From positions 29,889,001 through 29,953,000 of the forward strand of contig NC_092673.1 in assembly GCF_964355755.1 (NCBI RefSeq): DNA of 64,000 bases. The letters run 5' to 3'. The stretch's first letter is position 1, and the number at the start of each line of letters is the position of its first letter. The notes under the pieces were generated by a model that saw nothing but the letters and a program-made list of their open reading frames with translations, did no database searches and was not told the origin of the DNA. Below, piece by piece: positions 24,401 to 36,195 of the stretch. The translations under genes were made by a program, and so were the position numbers. The stretch comes from Antedon mediterranea. Its lineage: Eukaryota > Echinodermata > Crinoidea > Comatulida > Antedonidae.

Positions 24401-26643
24401 GGATTGGTAGCCAGAATTTGTAAAAATTATTTTTTCAGGGGGACAATACATCTTTAAGTATTGTTTATATTTATTTGATACAATTATATTAGTAGTTTTA
24501 ATTTTGTTCTGGTGATACCAGGCTTAAAGCTTTCTTGAGCTTACTTGGTCTTCTCAAGGCTTTGTATCTTTTACCTATTACTTTGAATTAATCTGTAATT
24601 TATGTGATGAATTGGGAAATAAAACAAACGAATGAATGAAAAGAAAACCCATTCCTACCTCATGCTCCAAAGCACTGTACTCGCCTTCAATTTGTTCTCT
24701 GATAACAACCACATCTAGGTTACTATGCCTGTTTTTAATACCTGGCAAGGACTTGCATTTCACCACATTTGCAAATACATCTAATTCACGTCTGGAGAAT
24801 AAACATATGTACAAGATAACATTTTTACCATAATTTATTAAAAAGGAAAAAAAATGGTAATTTTGCTTGTAAGAAATCAATCAGTTAACTAGATGATGTT
24901 TTTTGGGAATGGGCGATGATGATTTATTCTAATTGGTCAGATGTTTTGATTTAATATTTATTATACCCAAGAATTACTGAGCATTCAGTACAATTGCCAT
25001 GAGAGCAAGGAAAAACATCTAACCAATTAACTTAGCTTAAAAATGCGAACCTAATTTAATCAGCAATGATGACTGTTGCTGTAATTTTTATAAAGTTCAA
25101 AGTTTTATATTTATTATATTTGTTTATTTTTTTGGTAAAAATATTGTGAATAAACAAACAAACAAACAATTGACAAACTCTCTACTGTTTTACCTGAGTT
25201 TCATGTTTAGTGTTTGTAGCTCTCCAGGTCCACCTGCTGGAGTATGGATGATTCCTTTAAGACACACATGGTTTTGCCTGAGTGATTCAACAACTTCATT
25301 TAACGTTGCTCCATGAGATTGCACTTCACTGAAAAAAAAAGCAATGCTTAAAACTAGTTTGACAAAAAAGTGTGATGTGCCCAAATATGGTAGTGATATG
25401 CCCAAATATGATAGTGGCATGACATCATCATGTCACATAAAGTTTGATAGTGTAGAAAGAGATTTAGTTTAATTGCTTCAGAATCAGAAACATTTATTGA
25501 TCTCCTAATGGAGAAATTCATTTGCTCAGAGTTTAAAACATTAAAATATAAAAAGTTCTGTACATAATAGTAATTATGTACTATATAAAATAGATATTTC
25601 ATTATAAAAATACGTATAAAAAGTGTAAAAACATATATAAAGATATAAAACATACTGTCCATACACACAATATTTTGCTAAGGAAAGAAAGAAAAAACAA
25701 TATTGATTTCATTACCTGAGATGATATTCTTCAAAATCTACTGGTGCTCCAATTTGTTTGAAAACCTCTTTGACTGCTTGCATTAGCTCTGGGCCTACTC
25801 CATCTCCAGGTATCAATGTCACTGTCCTCCTTCCTTCTGACTTTGGTATAGGTTCAGTCTGTGTAAACATGGAGAAATTTATTTCTCCATGGTGTAAACA
25901 ATTGGGTTTTTTCCTACTTTATAACATTGTATATATACTTCTCTTATTAATGCATTTTATACAAGATGTTTCTTGGGATTTTTTGCAATGATCTTATTTA
26001 TAATAACAACTGTTATACAATGACATTTTTCTTCAGAACTAATTGCCTTATTATATGCAACTTACAAAATAGTATAGTAATACAAAAAGATCATTTGTTT
26101 TTAACATAAATAATAGTAATACATTTTTATTATTAACACTTACCACAGGATGAAATAATGCTGCAGTTGTAGATGCATGACAGTTTAACTCAAGTCTACT
26201 TTTCGATGTACCCTATAAAAATTAATAAATGACAATAAACATTGTAACAATTAAAAAAACAATCAATCAATCAATTGTCAAATATTAAAATATTGTTTAT
26301 TATTTTATATATTTATATACTACAGAAAGAAAATGTAAGCTTAGTTAATTATAGAAAATTTGAAAATTTGAAGGTGCTCTGCCTACTTTAAACTTGGGCG
26401 TTTCTTCTAGCTAGACCTTCCTTGTGTAGTTTACTCAATGAATACGGATAAAATGGATGGGTACGAAAGGTATGGTACGGCATAAATAGCGCCGGATAGT
26501 TTGCCAGGTCAGGCTAGCTCAATCACAAAGTAGGCCTAACAAATACCCTAATAAAAGAATTATTTAGAAATGATTGCAAAAACTACCACCACAATGATGT
26601 TATAACTTACTTTTAATATCAGGCGACAACAGTTTCTAAGCAT
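21424..26643 (-). CDS. IDH3B: Isocitrate dehydrogenase [NAD] subunit beta, mitochondrial
   Basis: Ten minus-strand exons: 26643-26611, 26212-26144, 25858-25716, 25328-25194, 24791-24659, 24162-24029, 23321-23072, 22789-22695, 22160-22100 and 21501-21424. They join in frame to 376 aa (human IDH3B 385). A short arginine-containing presequence ([11 protein letters not shown]) suits mitochondrial import. Diagnostic segments are [112 protein letters not shown] and [16 protein letters not shown] and GGYATSTDF identify the beta rather than the gamma subunit. The product is the structural/regulatory subunit of the TCA-cycle NAD-IDH complex, which converts isocitrate to 2-oxoglutarate in the matrix. 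The gene is head-to-head with the AhpD-like gene. The intron 6/exon 7 junction is duplicated upstream in the intron. Confidence 0.97.
23313..23408 (-). repeat. 44-bp tandem duplication spanning an IDH3B splice acceptor
   Basis: Positions 23313-23356 and 23365-23408 match at 43 of 44 bases. The first copy contains the used acceptor (cttcacag|GAAGCTAGC) of exon 7. The second, upstream in transcript order, keeps an AG (cttcaaag|GAAGCTAGC) and the first bases of the exon. It is therefore a potential decoy 3' splice site. Confidence 0.9.
24222..24415 (-). mobile_element. tRNA-derived SINE, partial copy in IDH3B intron 5
   Basis: On the minus strand: 'ggctaccaatccaagggtc', then a B-box-like GGTTCAAATCC, then 'ccaaagacttg'-type body text and a tail ending 'ggttatccatggcaatttgc'. 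It matches the fuller copy at 28787-29035. Its tail reaches within about 60 bp of IDH3B exon 6. A detached right end of MITE family 2 is next to it (24437-24458). Confidence 0.8.
25347..25466. mobile_element. MITE family 1 copy next to the IDH3B exon 4 acceptor
   Basis: Internal 'gtgtgatgtgcccaaatatg' and right arm 'aagtttgatagtgtagaaag' are clear; the left AAGCTCTG end is eroded. It begins 18 bp upstream (in transcript order) of IDH3B coding exon 4. Confidence 0.85.
25868..25892. repeat. Micro-palindrome of the CATGGAG...CTCCATG type
   Basis: CATGGAGAAATTTATTTCTCCATG is the full palindrome described by its halves CATGGAGAAAT and ATTTCTCCATG. It lies just inside IDH3B intron 2 and is flanked by gtgtaaac on both sides (direct repeats). 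Confidence 0.8.
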
Positions 26644-27083
26644 GTTGCTTATTAAATAATATAGTTTTCTTCTATCAAAATCAGACGGAACAAACCTCTT
26701 CTTTTTCTCCTCTTTGTATTTCTTCTCTCAGAGTCAAGAGATGAATTGAATTGAAGAGCCGAACGACAAGAGAGGTCGCTGTTACCAAAAGTCGATACCA
26801 TTATATTGTAAGGTTGTTTAAAACGTCTGCAAATTTCTCTTACGACATTAAACTGTAAAACTACACATTTTTTATTAAGTAACAATAACACTAAATAGTC
26901 ATAAAATGGCTTCATAATTATTTGTTAGGCTTAAATAGGTAACTGCACATATGGTAAATCTCTCTTCCAGAAAATGTGTCCTCATGGAAATAGTAATAGT
27001 TAGGCCCTTGTGTCGCGCTTGAGTGATTTCCAAAACCACATAAAAACAACAAAAAAGTAAAATCAATCAACTTAGTTGTAAAA
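26644..27083. promoter_or_regulatory. Divergent promoter between IDH3B and the AhpD-like gene
   Basis: Only 440 bp separate the two start codons, which face outwards. No TATA box is obvious at a standard distance, and the interval holds no recognisable repeat. Both products appear mitochondrial (IDH3B by family, the neighbour by its presequence), so shared regulation is plausible. That is inference from layout. Confidence 0.6.
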
Positions 27084-29559
27084 ATGTTACGCACAATTTA
27101 TCGGATTGCGTGTCGATCTAATAATAATATTATTCACTCATTGGTAAGAAATTATTAATTAGTTATGACTGTTGTAGTTTTACTGTACTACATACTACTA
27201 CCCTACTTATAATATTAATATAAATATAGACCTCTCTATCTAGCTAGGCCTAGGCCTATCTATGGCCAACAGTTCAAGTTCAATGAGTTCTAAGGATTAA
27301 GGGAAGGCATTGTATGACGTTAACTACGTCACTGACTACAACATACAACGTTTTTTTTCCTATTATATTATTATAACTATCAATACTGTATATGTTGTGG
27401 GTTCAACTGTCACATCAGCACTTTATATCTATCCACCTCCTTATCCAGTGTCATTATGATATTATTATTATTAATAAATATTAATTTGTACAACTAGGCC
27501 CTATTATACAATAGAATGTAATTTTTTGATCCAATGAACAACTTAAAGATGTATTGTCCCTTGAAACACAACAAATGAAGGTCAAAATATTCTAAATTTA
27601 ATTTGCCATATCAAAGTAATAATAAAAGTCGAAAATTCGAGCCAAAAACAATAAGTTTACGTAATTAACAGGTAAATTAATTTGATTACATTTCGTCTAA
27701 AAAATCGTCACGAACGAAAGTAAACAAAGATTTCAAACCATGAGTATGCATTATGAGAAAGTGCTTTCACACAGATCGCGAGGAAGAGGAGAGCCAAACA
27801 AGCGCTTTGCATTATGAGATATGTTTTGATCGAAAACTTTGAATGGAAGTCAAAGTTATTTCAGTTAAATGATTTTTTTTTCGACTAATTTTTGGTGAAA
27901 TTTAATAACTACTATGATACTTCAAAATGACCCACTTTTTTCGAAATCTTTTTTTAAATTTTTTGGACAATATATCTTTAAAATAACTAGACAGTACAAT
28001 ATAGTAGAAACAGGTGTATTAAAAAGTTTTAATTATTGCAGCATACTCCAGCACCTCTGTATAGATGTTTGAAAGACGTTTGTGCTGCTGGTCCATGGCG
28101 CATTATTGGTAAGAGTCGAGGAATGTGCAGCAGCAAACCAATAAGCCGTTACCCAATACCTAATAAGGAGAAGTTGGATCCGGATATGAAAACAAGAATG
28201 GATGAAGTTGAGGAAAAGGTCTATTCTTTGTATATTTACATTTTCTTAATGTTATATTTTGTAATTTTAATTAATAATTTTGTGTGTTTAGACTTCATAA
28301 ATGATCTGTACTAAATATGCCATAAGTTAATATTCTGTAAAATGGTTATGCATCATATAAAAGTAGGTAACTTTTAGTCACAATTTTGTTATAAATTTTA
28401 TTCAGGTTGATAAAGATATGCTAGTAGTAATACAGGCATTCCTTGTTACTTGTCATTCACAACATATACTTTATATACTTTTACAGACTAAGTTTGTACC
28501 AAATGTATTCAAAGCATTGGCTCACCGACCCGATGAGTTCCGTGCTTTCTTCGATTATTATGATGCTTTGATGATGAAAGAGACTGGTTCCCTTACAAAA
28601 GCTGATAAAGAACTAATTGTCATAGCAACAAGTGCATACAACAACTGCCAGTATTGTGTCGTATCCCACAGTGCATTGCATAGAATTTTTTCTAAAAATC
28701 CTATTATTGCAGATCAGGTAACTTTTATTTAAATTAGTAGCTCAAAAATAGAGAGTCTGTAAGATTATTTTTTGTAAATATATATTTAGGCAAATTTCCA
28801 AGGATAACCATAAGTGAATTCATTCACTATCCTAAAGGTAACAATCCTAATACAAACATATACACAAGATGCTCTACATAAAAACAAAGTCGTATTTACA
28901 AGTCTTTGGAAGTGTGGTTATTTACTTGATTTACTTGATGTTAAGACTTATGTCATTAGAAAAAAATCCTGACACTGACAGGACTCGAACCCAGAACCCT
29001 TGGATTGGTAGCCAAGCTTCATAACCACCAAGCCACAATTTATACATATTGCTCATAATTGCTGTGCGCATCCATACACATGAGGTATCAAAATATCGTA
29101 GGCCTACTAATACATCTTCACTTTTTTGTTATGCATCTGAAATACTGTATGTAATGAAGCATGGTACTGTATATGATAATAGGTAAATAAGATAGGAATC
29201 TGATAAAATTTACATTTTTTTAATATTGTCAAGTAATACACACAGAAAATTAACATACATACCAACAGGTGGCATTACATTTACAACTTTTGCAGGTGGC
29301 TGTTAGCTGGGAATGTTCTGACATAGATGATCGACAGAAAGCCATGCTGGAATTTGCAATGGTAGTTTGCAAATCGGAACCAGTGACTGAAGCTCATTTT
29401 GAAGCGTTAGAGAAGCACGGCTTTGATCGGGAAGATGCCTGGGACATTGGAGCTATAACAGCACTCTTTGCTTTGTCTAATAGAATGGCACATCTCACTA
29501 GTATGAGACCGAATGAAGAGTTTCACCTGATGGGAAGACTTCCAAAAAAAGTAAAGTAA
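27084..29559 (+). CDS. AhpD-like / carboxymuconolactone decarboxylase family peroxidase-related protein
   Basis: Four exons, 27084-27143, 28042-28218, 28487-28717 and 29296-29559, all split at phase 0, give 243 aa. The first exon encodes a basic, Asp/Glu-free N-terminus (MLRTIYRIACRSNNN) typical of a mitochondrial presequence. The CMD domain spans about residues 85-165 and carries the exact AhpD motif E-x11-C-x2-C-x3-H: Glu121, Cys133, Cys136, His140 (segment NNCQYCVVSH). A second conserved helical segment, AMLEFAMVVCKSEP, and the C-terminal EEFHLMGRLPKK match the peroxidase-related subgroup of this family. In bacteria these residues support alkylhydroperoxidase activity with lipoylated partners; the animal substrate is unknown to me. 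The neighbour IDH3B shares the promoter region. Introns contain a MITE and a SINE. Confidence 0.9.
27543..27981. mobile_element. MITE family 2 (TTAAAGATGTATTGTCCC), 439-bp copy
   Basis: Left end TTAAAGATGTATTGTCCC and inverted right end GGACAATATATCTTTAA. It lies in intron 1 of the AhpD-like gene. It lacks about 110 bp of interior found in the copy at 38473. No ORF. Confidence 0.9.
28787..29035 (-). mobile_element. tRNA-derived SINE, near-complete copy
   Basis: On the minus strand the 5' head reads GTGGCTTGGTGGTTATGAA (A-box-like) and, 34 bp on, GGGTTCGAGTCCTG (B-box-like). A body with 'cttccaaagacttg' and 'gagcatcttgtgtatatg' follows, then a tail with 'ggttatccttggaaatttgc'. The head resembles a tRNA but does not fold as a functional one. 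Related copies are at 24222, 33838 and 40489. Confidence 0.85.
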
Positions 29560-29632
29560 AAAGATATTAATTACACAGTACTATGTTGAGGGTCTTAGGT
29601 TAAATGATTTGATTTTTTGCAATGCAGTACAT

Positions 29633-29730
29633 TGAGAACCCCACCTCTGAGAACCCCACCTCTGAGGACCCCACCTCTGAGAACCCCACCTCTGAGAACC
29701 CCACCTCTGAGAACCCCACCCCTGCCAACC
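29633..29730. repeat. Short minisatellite, 15-bp unit, about 6 copies
   Basis: Head-to-tail copies of 'ctgagaaccccacct', about 75 bp downstream of the AhpD-like stop codon and so probably transcribed in its 3' UTR. Confidence 0.95.
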
Positions 29731-30279
29731 ATTTTTTTTAAAAAAAGAAGAAAATCTAAAACATTTTGTATACAGCAGCAAAGTTGAACTGTCAAAAACA
29801 AAAGAAACACTGTTTTCCTTTTTTCTTGTCAATTAAAATCCTTGGGCGAGATCTGACCCATGATCTCCAGATCACTAGCCATCCCTGATCACCAAATTCA
29901 ATGAGAATGACTTTTTTAGCAGTGTTATGTCAGAGTAGGGCATAAAATAGACTACTTTAGATATCTTATGAATAAAGATTTAAAAAGAAAGTCTTGTTCA
30001 TCATGATCTCTCAGGTCATATGTTTTTAGGTGGTAATAAAGTGTACTAGTATTCAAAAATGTCAAAAATGGTATAGATAAACATTTGTAATCTTCATATT
30101 GTATTACAGTACAAAATGTTATAGGATTGTTTAATAGATTTAGGGTGAACTCACCTTTAGATGATTGTAACACAATGAATGCTGTATCTCTTAATTTTTC
30201 TGTACAAATAATGTATTGCATAATTATTTCTATTTATAAGCAAGATGAAAGTTTAAAACAGCCATCATAGAAAAATATT

Positions 30280-30715
30280 TTATTAAGACAAATTGGATTC
30301 ATATAATGAAAGCTATAATCGTATCAAATTGTGAGTGTTTTTGCCCCTAAAAAAAGCTTCAGAAGCAAACCAGGGGTTGCAATGAAATTAGATAATTTAT
30401 GTTTTAATTTGTGTAAACACAAAGGTTAAGCATCTTTTTTTTTAAAGTGTTATTTATAAAGATAAATTGGATTCATATAATGAAAAATAACAGTAGCTGA
30501 AATGTTTGCCAAAAAAGCTTCAAAAGCAAATCAGAAGTTGCAATTCAATAATGTTGTTTTAATTGTAAACAAAAAGATTAGGTATCTTTAAAAAAAAATG
30601 TTTATTAAATTGGATTCATATAATGAAAACTATGGATTAGCAAGATTGTGAGAGCACACAGTGTTTTTCCCAAAAGCTTTAAAAGCATATCAGATGTTAA
30701 TTGCATGTAAACAAA
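30280..30715. repeat. Three diverged copies of a 140-170 bp unit
   Basis: 'aaattggattcatataatga' begins copies near 30287, 30462 and 30606. Each is followed by an 'aaagctt(c/t)a(g/a)aagca' block and a 'gtaaacaaa' block. Function unknown. Confidence 0.8.
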
Positions 30716-32021
30716 AATATCATTGAAGTTAAAATATTATGAAATGATAATTGGGGTATAATTAATAGATAATAACATTTTCAAAATACAGTAACTGTGT
30801 TTTGACTTGTAATAAAATGCATATATTATCATGTATCGAGTTTGTGTACAATTTTATACCCATTTGGGCATCTGCACACCAAACATACACATTTTATAGG
30901 ATCCTTAATTTCAGGATTTTCATAAAGCAAATAGGAAAATCTTGGGTTTAAAAGGCTTGGTCTAGAAACCATCATTTAAACCGAACGTGTAAATGTGACA
31001 TTATGGCATAGATTTGATGAATAAATAGAGCTTTGGCAATATATGATTCAATAAGCATATAAAAACAATGTGGTTTAAAAAAGCATAATTTTATTTAAAT
31101 CAAATAATTTCCTAATATAATAATTCCCAAAACCACTTATAATTTATAAAAATCAAAACACTGGTGTATTTGATTGTCTTTAGTCCAGTTGTAGGATTGT
31201 TTTTATATTTCTAGACTTAAATACCATCTGTGAATTAGTTTACTTAATTCTCCTGTTAAGTTTGGTGTACTGTAGTGATAACTATACTGTACACATCCAC
31301 CAATGTATAGTCATATTTTAATACACTAAATTCTAAATTTTTCAGTGCAGTACAGAAGACTAGTTTATTTTAAACATATTTTTACAAAAAGAACCTGTCA
31401 CACACTTAATATTAAATATTTATTCAGTCAAGCATGCATCAATTAATTTGCATATTCTAATATATTCTACACTATAAAGTGACATAATATATCCTTACTA
31501 ACCAAATCATGATCAGATTTCGGTGGGAAGTAAATTATAGTTTTGCTCAATGAAATGACAAATTATGATTACAACACACTACAATGCATTCTGTTGTATT
31601 TTGCAAATACGCAAAGAAAACACTAAGAAATACTAAAGTTTGCTCAAATAGCATGTCACTACATTATATCATGGAATGTATAAGTACATTTGTATATGCT
31701 TTTTAATTGCATATGAACAACACAATATTGATATCAAAATTCACATTCAAATTGGTATCTAAAATGGATGATTTGCTAATAATAGTGGATTACAAGACTA
31801 GCATACATTGGTTAACACAGACAGGTATATTTGCTTTAATTTTGTCTGGTGATTTGGTATTTTACCTGTGGTGTAGGCCTATTATCATTGGAAGTGAATT
31901 AAGGTTGCTTACTAATGTAAACGGTATCCACCAATATCAACTAAATGCAGTTCTTGTTTGGTTTTAAACTGCACTACTCCTAATCAATAAAGTATATACT
32001 GTAAATATTTGCATATAAAAA

Positions 32022-32121
32022 GGGCTTAGTCAAACTGACAACAAAATGTGATGTGCCCATATATAGACACGATGACGTCACATCACACTTTTTTCATAAA
32101 ACTAGTTTAGACAGAGATTTA
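32022..32121. mobile_element. MITE family 1, eroded copy
   Basis: Retains 'aaaatgtgatgtgcccatat', 'gacgtcacatcacac' and 'actagtttagacagag'. Both ends are shortened. Confidence 0.75.
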
Positions 32122-32710
32122 GTAAACCTAACCACATGATAAGTAAAGTAAGGGGGTACATTTTCCTGCTGCTGGAAAGCCAAGCCACAAATAAGTTTAA
32201 AAATAGGGACGACACACCTGGATTTAGTTTATTAAGATCCCACAATGTCAGAACCAGCATACACCCTCTAGTCACATTACACATTATACACCCTAAAAAA
32301 TGATTTGCCATTGACAAATACAACCTTATTAAAACCATGCAGTGGCTCAGTCTATACACAATTACATTTGATTGTCAGACAGCAACAACCCCACTCTCAG
32401 TGGCGTAACAGCTATGAGCACTCACTGGCTAAACCCTGAGCAGTGCCCAGAGGCATTAAAATATGTCAAAACAGGCTAAAAATGCTCAAGGCCTCCAGCA
32501 TTGGAGGGCCACTTAGGGTTCCTATACCAGGGGCATATAGGCCTCTGCGTTATACCACTCCCCTTCTCAAGTACCCTACTGAAATATAAAAAGCTTGATT
32601 TCTAGAGAGGCATCTGATCACGATTTCTAAACATGGCACCACGACTGTGAACAGCTTATGATCAGCTTTGCATGGCAAGGTATATACCAATAATTAGTTG
32701 GTTTGTTGTC

Positions 32711-35700
32711 CTACACTGATTGAGTTTGTAAATACTTCCCATAATTGTATTGTTCATGAGCACAAACTGGAAGTGACCGTGATGTGTCTCCGTACGTTTG
32801 GCCAAAACGGTAACGCATTTCTAGAAAAAAAAAACATAATAAGATGATGCTGTTGGTTTAATTGTATGTAAATCAAAATGTAACCAACCAAAAACCTCAT
32901 TAAAATGACAATAAATAATATCGCATGATTAGATTCTCATTATCCTGTGATCCACACCCACCCCCCTCAACAACTTTTTCAACAAAACTTCTGTACACTC
33001 AGGGGAAAAACCTTTTATTTTTGTTAAAAAACTGTTCATATTTGTTTCTATTAAATTTGAAAATGTAGTCTTTCCAGAAATACTTTGGGCCAGAATGGTT
33101 TTGGGAGAGTTTATTATAAAACTTAAGTTTAAACTTACGAGGTAAGTAGCCAGTGTACTTGGGAACCATTCCGATTGGCTTATATATTCTTCGCTGATTC
33201 ATGCCTTGTTGATCGTCTCTGGTTGTCAATTGAAGACTTGCCTTAGCTTCACTATTAGATAATGTTGTGCTGTAGAGAAATATTACAGTTTTCATTTTGT
33301 GTACTATCTAATATGGTACGTGCGCAAATTAAAATGCAAAATTTGTTTTCCTAACTTAACCTTTTTAAATGCCTAACTAAATAGTAATCTGAAAAAATTG
33401 GGACTTTGAGAACAAATTCTATTTTCCGTCGCTTTCTGAACAATAAAACTTTGATTTTGATGAAAAGTTTCTATTTCATTAAAAAACAATTCTCATGCTC
33501 TGGCATTTAATACAACAGAACAATTACAGTGTACTTCATATATATATTGAATATGTTTATTTTCTTCTTTAACACTTACTTTGGTTGTAGCTGATTTTTA
33601 ATCTTGGTTCGATGTAAAAGTGTCGAGTCTTGGAAATTACGTAGTGATTTTTCACACATTTCATGGTAACGTGTACCAAGACCCAATTCGGTGACACTTT
33701 GCCGTGGAATAAAGCCACGATATCCAGGCATTGGTGCCTCTGTAAATTTACGTTTGTCCTCTGTAAAAATGTCAGTAAAAAATAAATATAATTTACTTGT
33801 GAAGAAAACCTCATTAAATCTTGAACACTGTGTAATGTAAAAGTCAAGGGTCCTAGGTTCAAGTCCCGTCACATGTCAGGATTTTTTCTAAGGACAAAAT
33901 TACAACTCCCTTACCAAAGACTTGTTTATGTAGAGCATTTTGTCTTGTCTTGTCTTGTCTTGTCTCCTCACCCTCATTAAATATGGTGTAAACAAATTTT
34001 ATTTAAGCCTCAACCTAAATGTGGTAAGATGGCCAGTTCATTTTCATGGTACCATCATGTAATGCAATCAATTAAAATATTAGTACTTTGACAAATTGTA
34101 ATTTAGATATCCAATACAAAAACCTTATACAAACCTAAAAGTATTTTTCCGGTGGGGTTTCTATCTCGATACTGATTCAGGGATCTGATAACAACTTTGT
34201 CTGACGTGACTGGCTGAAGTCTGTGACCTAGCGATACCGACTTTTTTAATGTACCTATCTTCTGATCATGGTTTCTTGTGTTATTAAAAAAATCATCGAT
34301 ACAAACGTCACAATCTTCTTTGTATGTGTTTCCAAATTTGAACGGCATTCTTGGTATATAACCTGAAATAAAGAATGGGCATATTAACATTTTTTCATAA
34401 ATTATTTTAAAATGGAGCTGAAGCTCTGTCTATACTATCAACTTTATGTGACAAAAAAAATGTGATGTGTTCATATACAGTATGGACACGATGATGTCAT
34501 ATTAGTTACTACCATATTTGGGCCCATCACACCTTTTTTTGTCCCTAGTTTGACAGACAACAACTGGTGGAAGTCCAATGCTCTAACCATATAAATATTA
34601 TAGTGCATGACTTTGCCCCATAAAATAGATATTAAAAATAATCAAGAATGAAAGTGACTAACCCATATAGCCTGGAACCATTTTCTCAGTGAGCTTGTTG
34701 TCACCAGTTGATTTTGGTAGCCTAAAAGGTGCATCTGATTGAGGTGTGTCATCTGGCCCACCCAGACCTAAGCCTCCGTATTGACGCTCTGGCTTGAAAT
34801 CAATAGGCCATGTATCTGGGATTGTATGATGGTTTGTGTATGTCTGAAAACAAATACAGTATATGCATTGAGTGCAGAATATGTTTGGGCTTTAGCCTAT
34901 ATCAATCCTGGTTATTATTCATTGGTGGCAAAAAAAATATTATTTTAAAAAATTCATCGTCTAATGAAAATCTCAATTCAATTCCATTTAAAATATTTTA
35001 TATAAAAGATTTTTGTATTTTATGCATAAATGTTATAAATTGATCGAATTGAGATTGTCAATATAAACGATTACTTTATATTACTAAAAACAAACCTTGG
35101 CTAATTTGCTTGTTGATTTTTGTAGTTTATGCATATGATATAATAAATAGAATTGAATTAAGATTGTTATTAAAATATGAATTTTGTGGAATTCGACCAT
35201 AGAGATATCTCTATGATTCGACTAAAAAGTCAGCTAACAACAAACCTTGGCTAATTTGCTGGTTGCGTTTCCGTATGTGTCTCCAACATGGTACTTATAC
35301 TGTTCAATGTATCCGTTATATCTGACAAAAAAATAAGCAATGTTTATGTTTCAATTTTAATATTTCTACCATTGCCACAGAAGTTGTCAGTATGTAGAAT
35401 ATAGGTACAGTATTACCAAGGCAACCTAACAGGATGCTGAGCTTGAAATAGGAACTCGTAACAGTTCTTTGATCTGGCTGCAACAAATACCAACAAAACT
35501 GAACTATACATATTCTGTGTGGAGTGCGGTTCCTGTTAAGGGGCGTAGAACTTATCCTGCCGCAGCCACAGATAAACCCTTTGATCTCAGGAGCTCAGCA
35601 TCCGGTTGTTAGATTGCCTTTGGTATTACATACAGGAGAAAAAGTATAACAAGAAGAACTGAAATTAAAATTCTGCTAAATATACCTATATGTTAAAAAG

Positions 35701-36195
35701 ATTCATTCGGTTGGAATTACAAATAAAATGTAATAGTAAATTATATCTCAACAGTAGGTTATAATAGTAAATAACGTATCACTACACTTTGAGAAAGCCA
35801 ACTGATGGTGGGCGAAACTATTATAACCTACGGTTGAGATATAATTAACTATTACATTTTATATACCTATATGATTTTTATTGATATTTATGATATTATT
35901 TATATTATTTTTTAAATAGTACCTCAATGCTTAATAATAATAAATATATTATTTATTTTGAAACATCAGTAGTTAACCACAGAGCTTTACAAAAATGACC
36001 TGTACATGTTTCCATGGCACGCTTTACATGCAAGATTACATTACATTACGAAAACAATATAACACATGTTCCATGCTGGGTCTAAAAACATAATTCTACT
36101 TACCCTGGGACTTGAGTTCCTGGTTTAAGTTGAGAAAATTCCCTGCGGCGATCTATATTCCACGTCGTGGAATTTTGCATATCTGTGTTCATCAT
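32711..36195 (-). CDS. DUF2475 ciliary microtubule inner protein (FAM166B/CIMIP2B-like)
   Basis: Seven minus-strand exons, 36195-36104, 35321-35246, 34843-34663, 34362-34135, 33760-33580, 33269-33139 and 32820-32711, join in frame to 332 aa. The protein is built from repeats of a P-G-Y-x-G-[YF]-[IVL]-P-x-x-x-[FY]-x-[FV]-G-x-T-Y-G motif: VPGYNGYIEQYKYHVGDTYG near the N-terminus, VPGYMGYIPRMPFKFGNTY, MPGYRGFIPRQS, and VPKYTGYLPRQMRYRFGQTY at the C-terminus. This is the DUF2475 (PF10629) signature of FAM166/CIMIP2 proteins, which bind inside doublet microtubules of cilia and sperm tails. Length and multiple repeats fit FAM166A/B better than single-repeat members, but the exact orthologue is uncertain. 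Two in-frame ATGs begin the ORF; the first is used here. The gene is head-to-head with the TRPV gene across 555 bp. Confidence 0.88.
33838..33985 (+). mobile_element. tRNA-derived SINE, 5'-shortened copy with (TTGTC)n
   Basis: B-box-like GGTTCAAGTCCCGTC is followed by 'acatgtcaggattttttct' and 'ccaaagacttg', then five 'ttgtc' units and 'accctcattaaatatgg'. It shares its body with the copy at 40489. Confidence 0.8.
34421..34556. mobile_element. MITE family 1 copy in the DUF2475 gene intron 3
   Basis: Left end AAGCTCTGTCTATACTATC, core 'atgtgatgtgttcatata' and inverted 'ttgggcccatcacac'; the right end is truncated at 'agtttgacag'. Confidence 0.85.
35090..35265 (-). repeat. Duplicated exon end and splice donor of the DUF2475 gene
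   Basis: 'caaaccttggctaatttgct' occurs at about 35091-35110 and again at 35241-35260. On the minus strand the latter is the true 3' end of coding exon 2 plus donor (AAATTAGCCAAG|gtttgt). The former is a copy about 150 bp downstream in the intron that retains the donor. Confidence 0.75.
35725..35860. mobile_element. Small foldback element, 44-bp inverted arms
   Basis: Arms at 35725-35768 and 35817-35860 match at 42 of 44 positions after inversion (AAAATGTAATAGT at the tips). The 48-bp centre contains 'ccaactgatggtgggcgaaac'-type sequence (split: ccaactgatggt, gggcgaaact), a motif often found in invertebrate retroelement ends. It is in intron 1 of the DUF2475 gene. Confidence 0.85.

Larger units (their letters stand above)
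29560..32710. other. Gene-free spacer and probable 3' UTRs of two convergent genes
   Basis: Between the stop codons of the AhpD-like gene and the DUF2475 gene. It contains a 15-bp minisatellite, a threefold repeat and one MITE. AATAAA at 29971 could end the AhpD-like transcript. No coding exon is supported. Confidence 0.6.

Noticed and set aside
28977-29035. Possible functional tRNA gene (A and B boxes)
   Set aside because: The head does not form a complete cloverleaf and is followed by a SINE body found in several other places.
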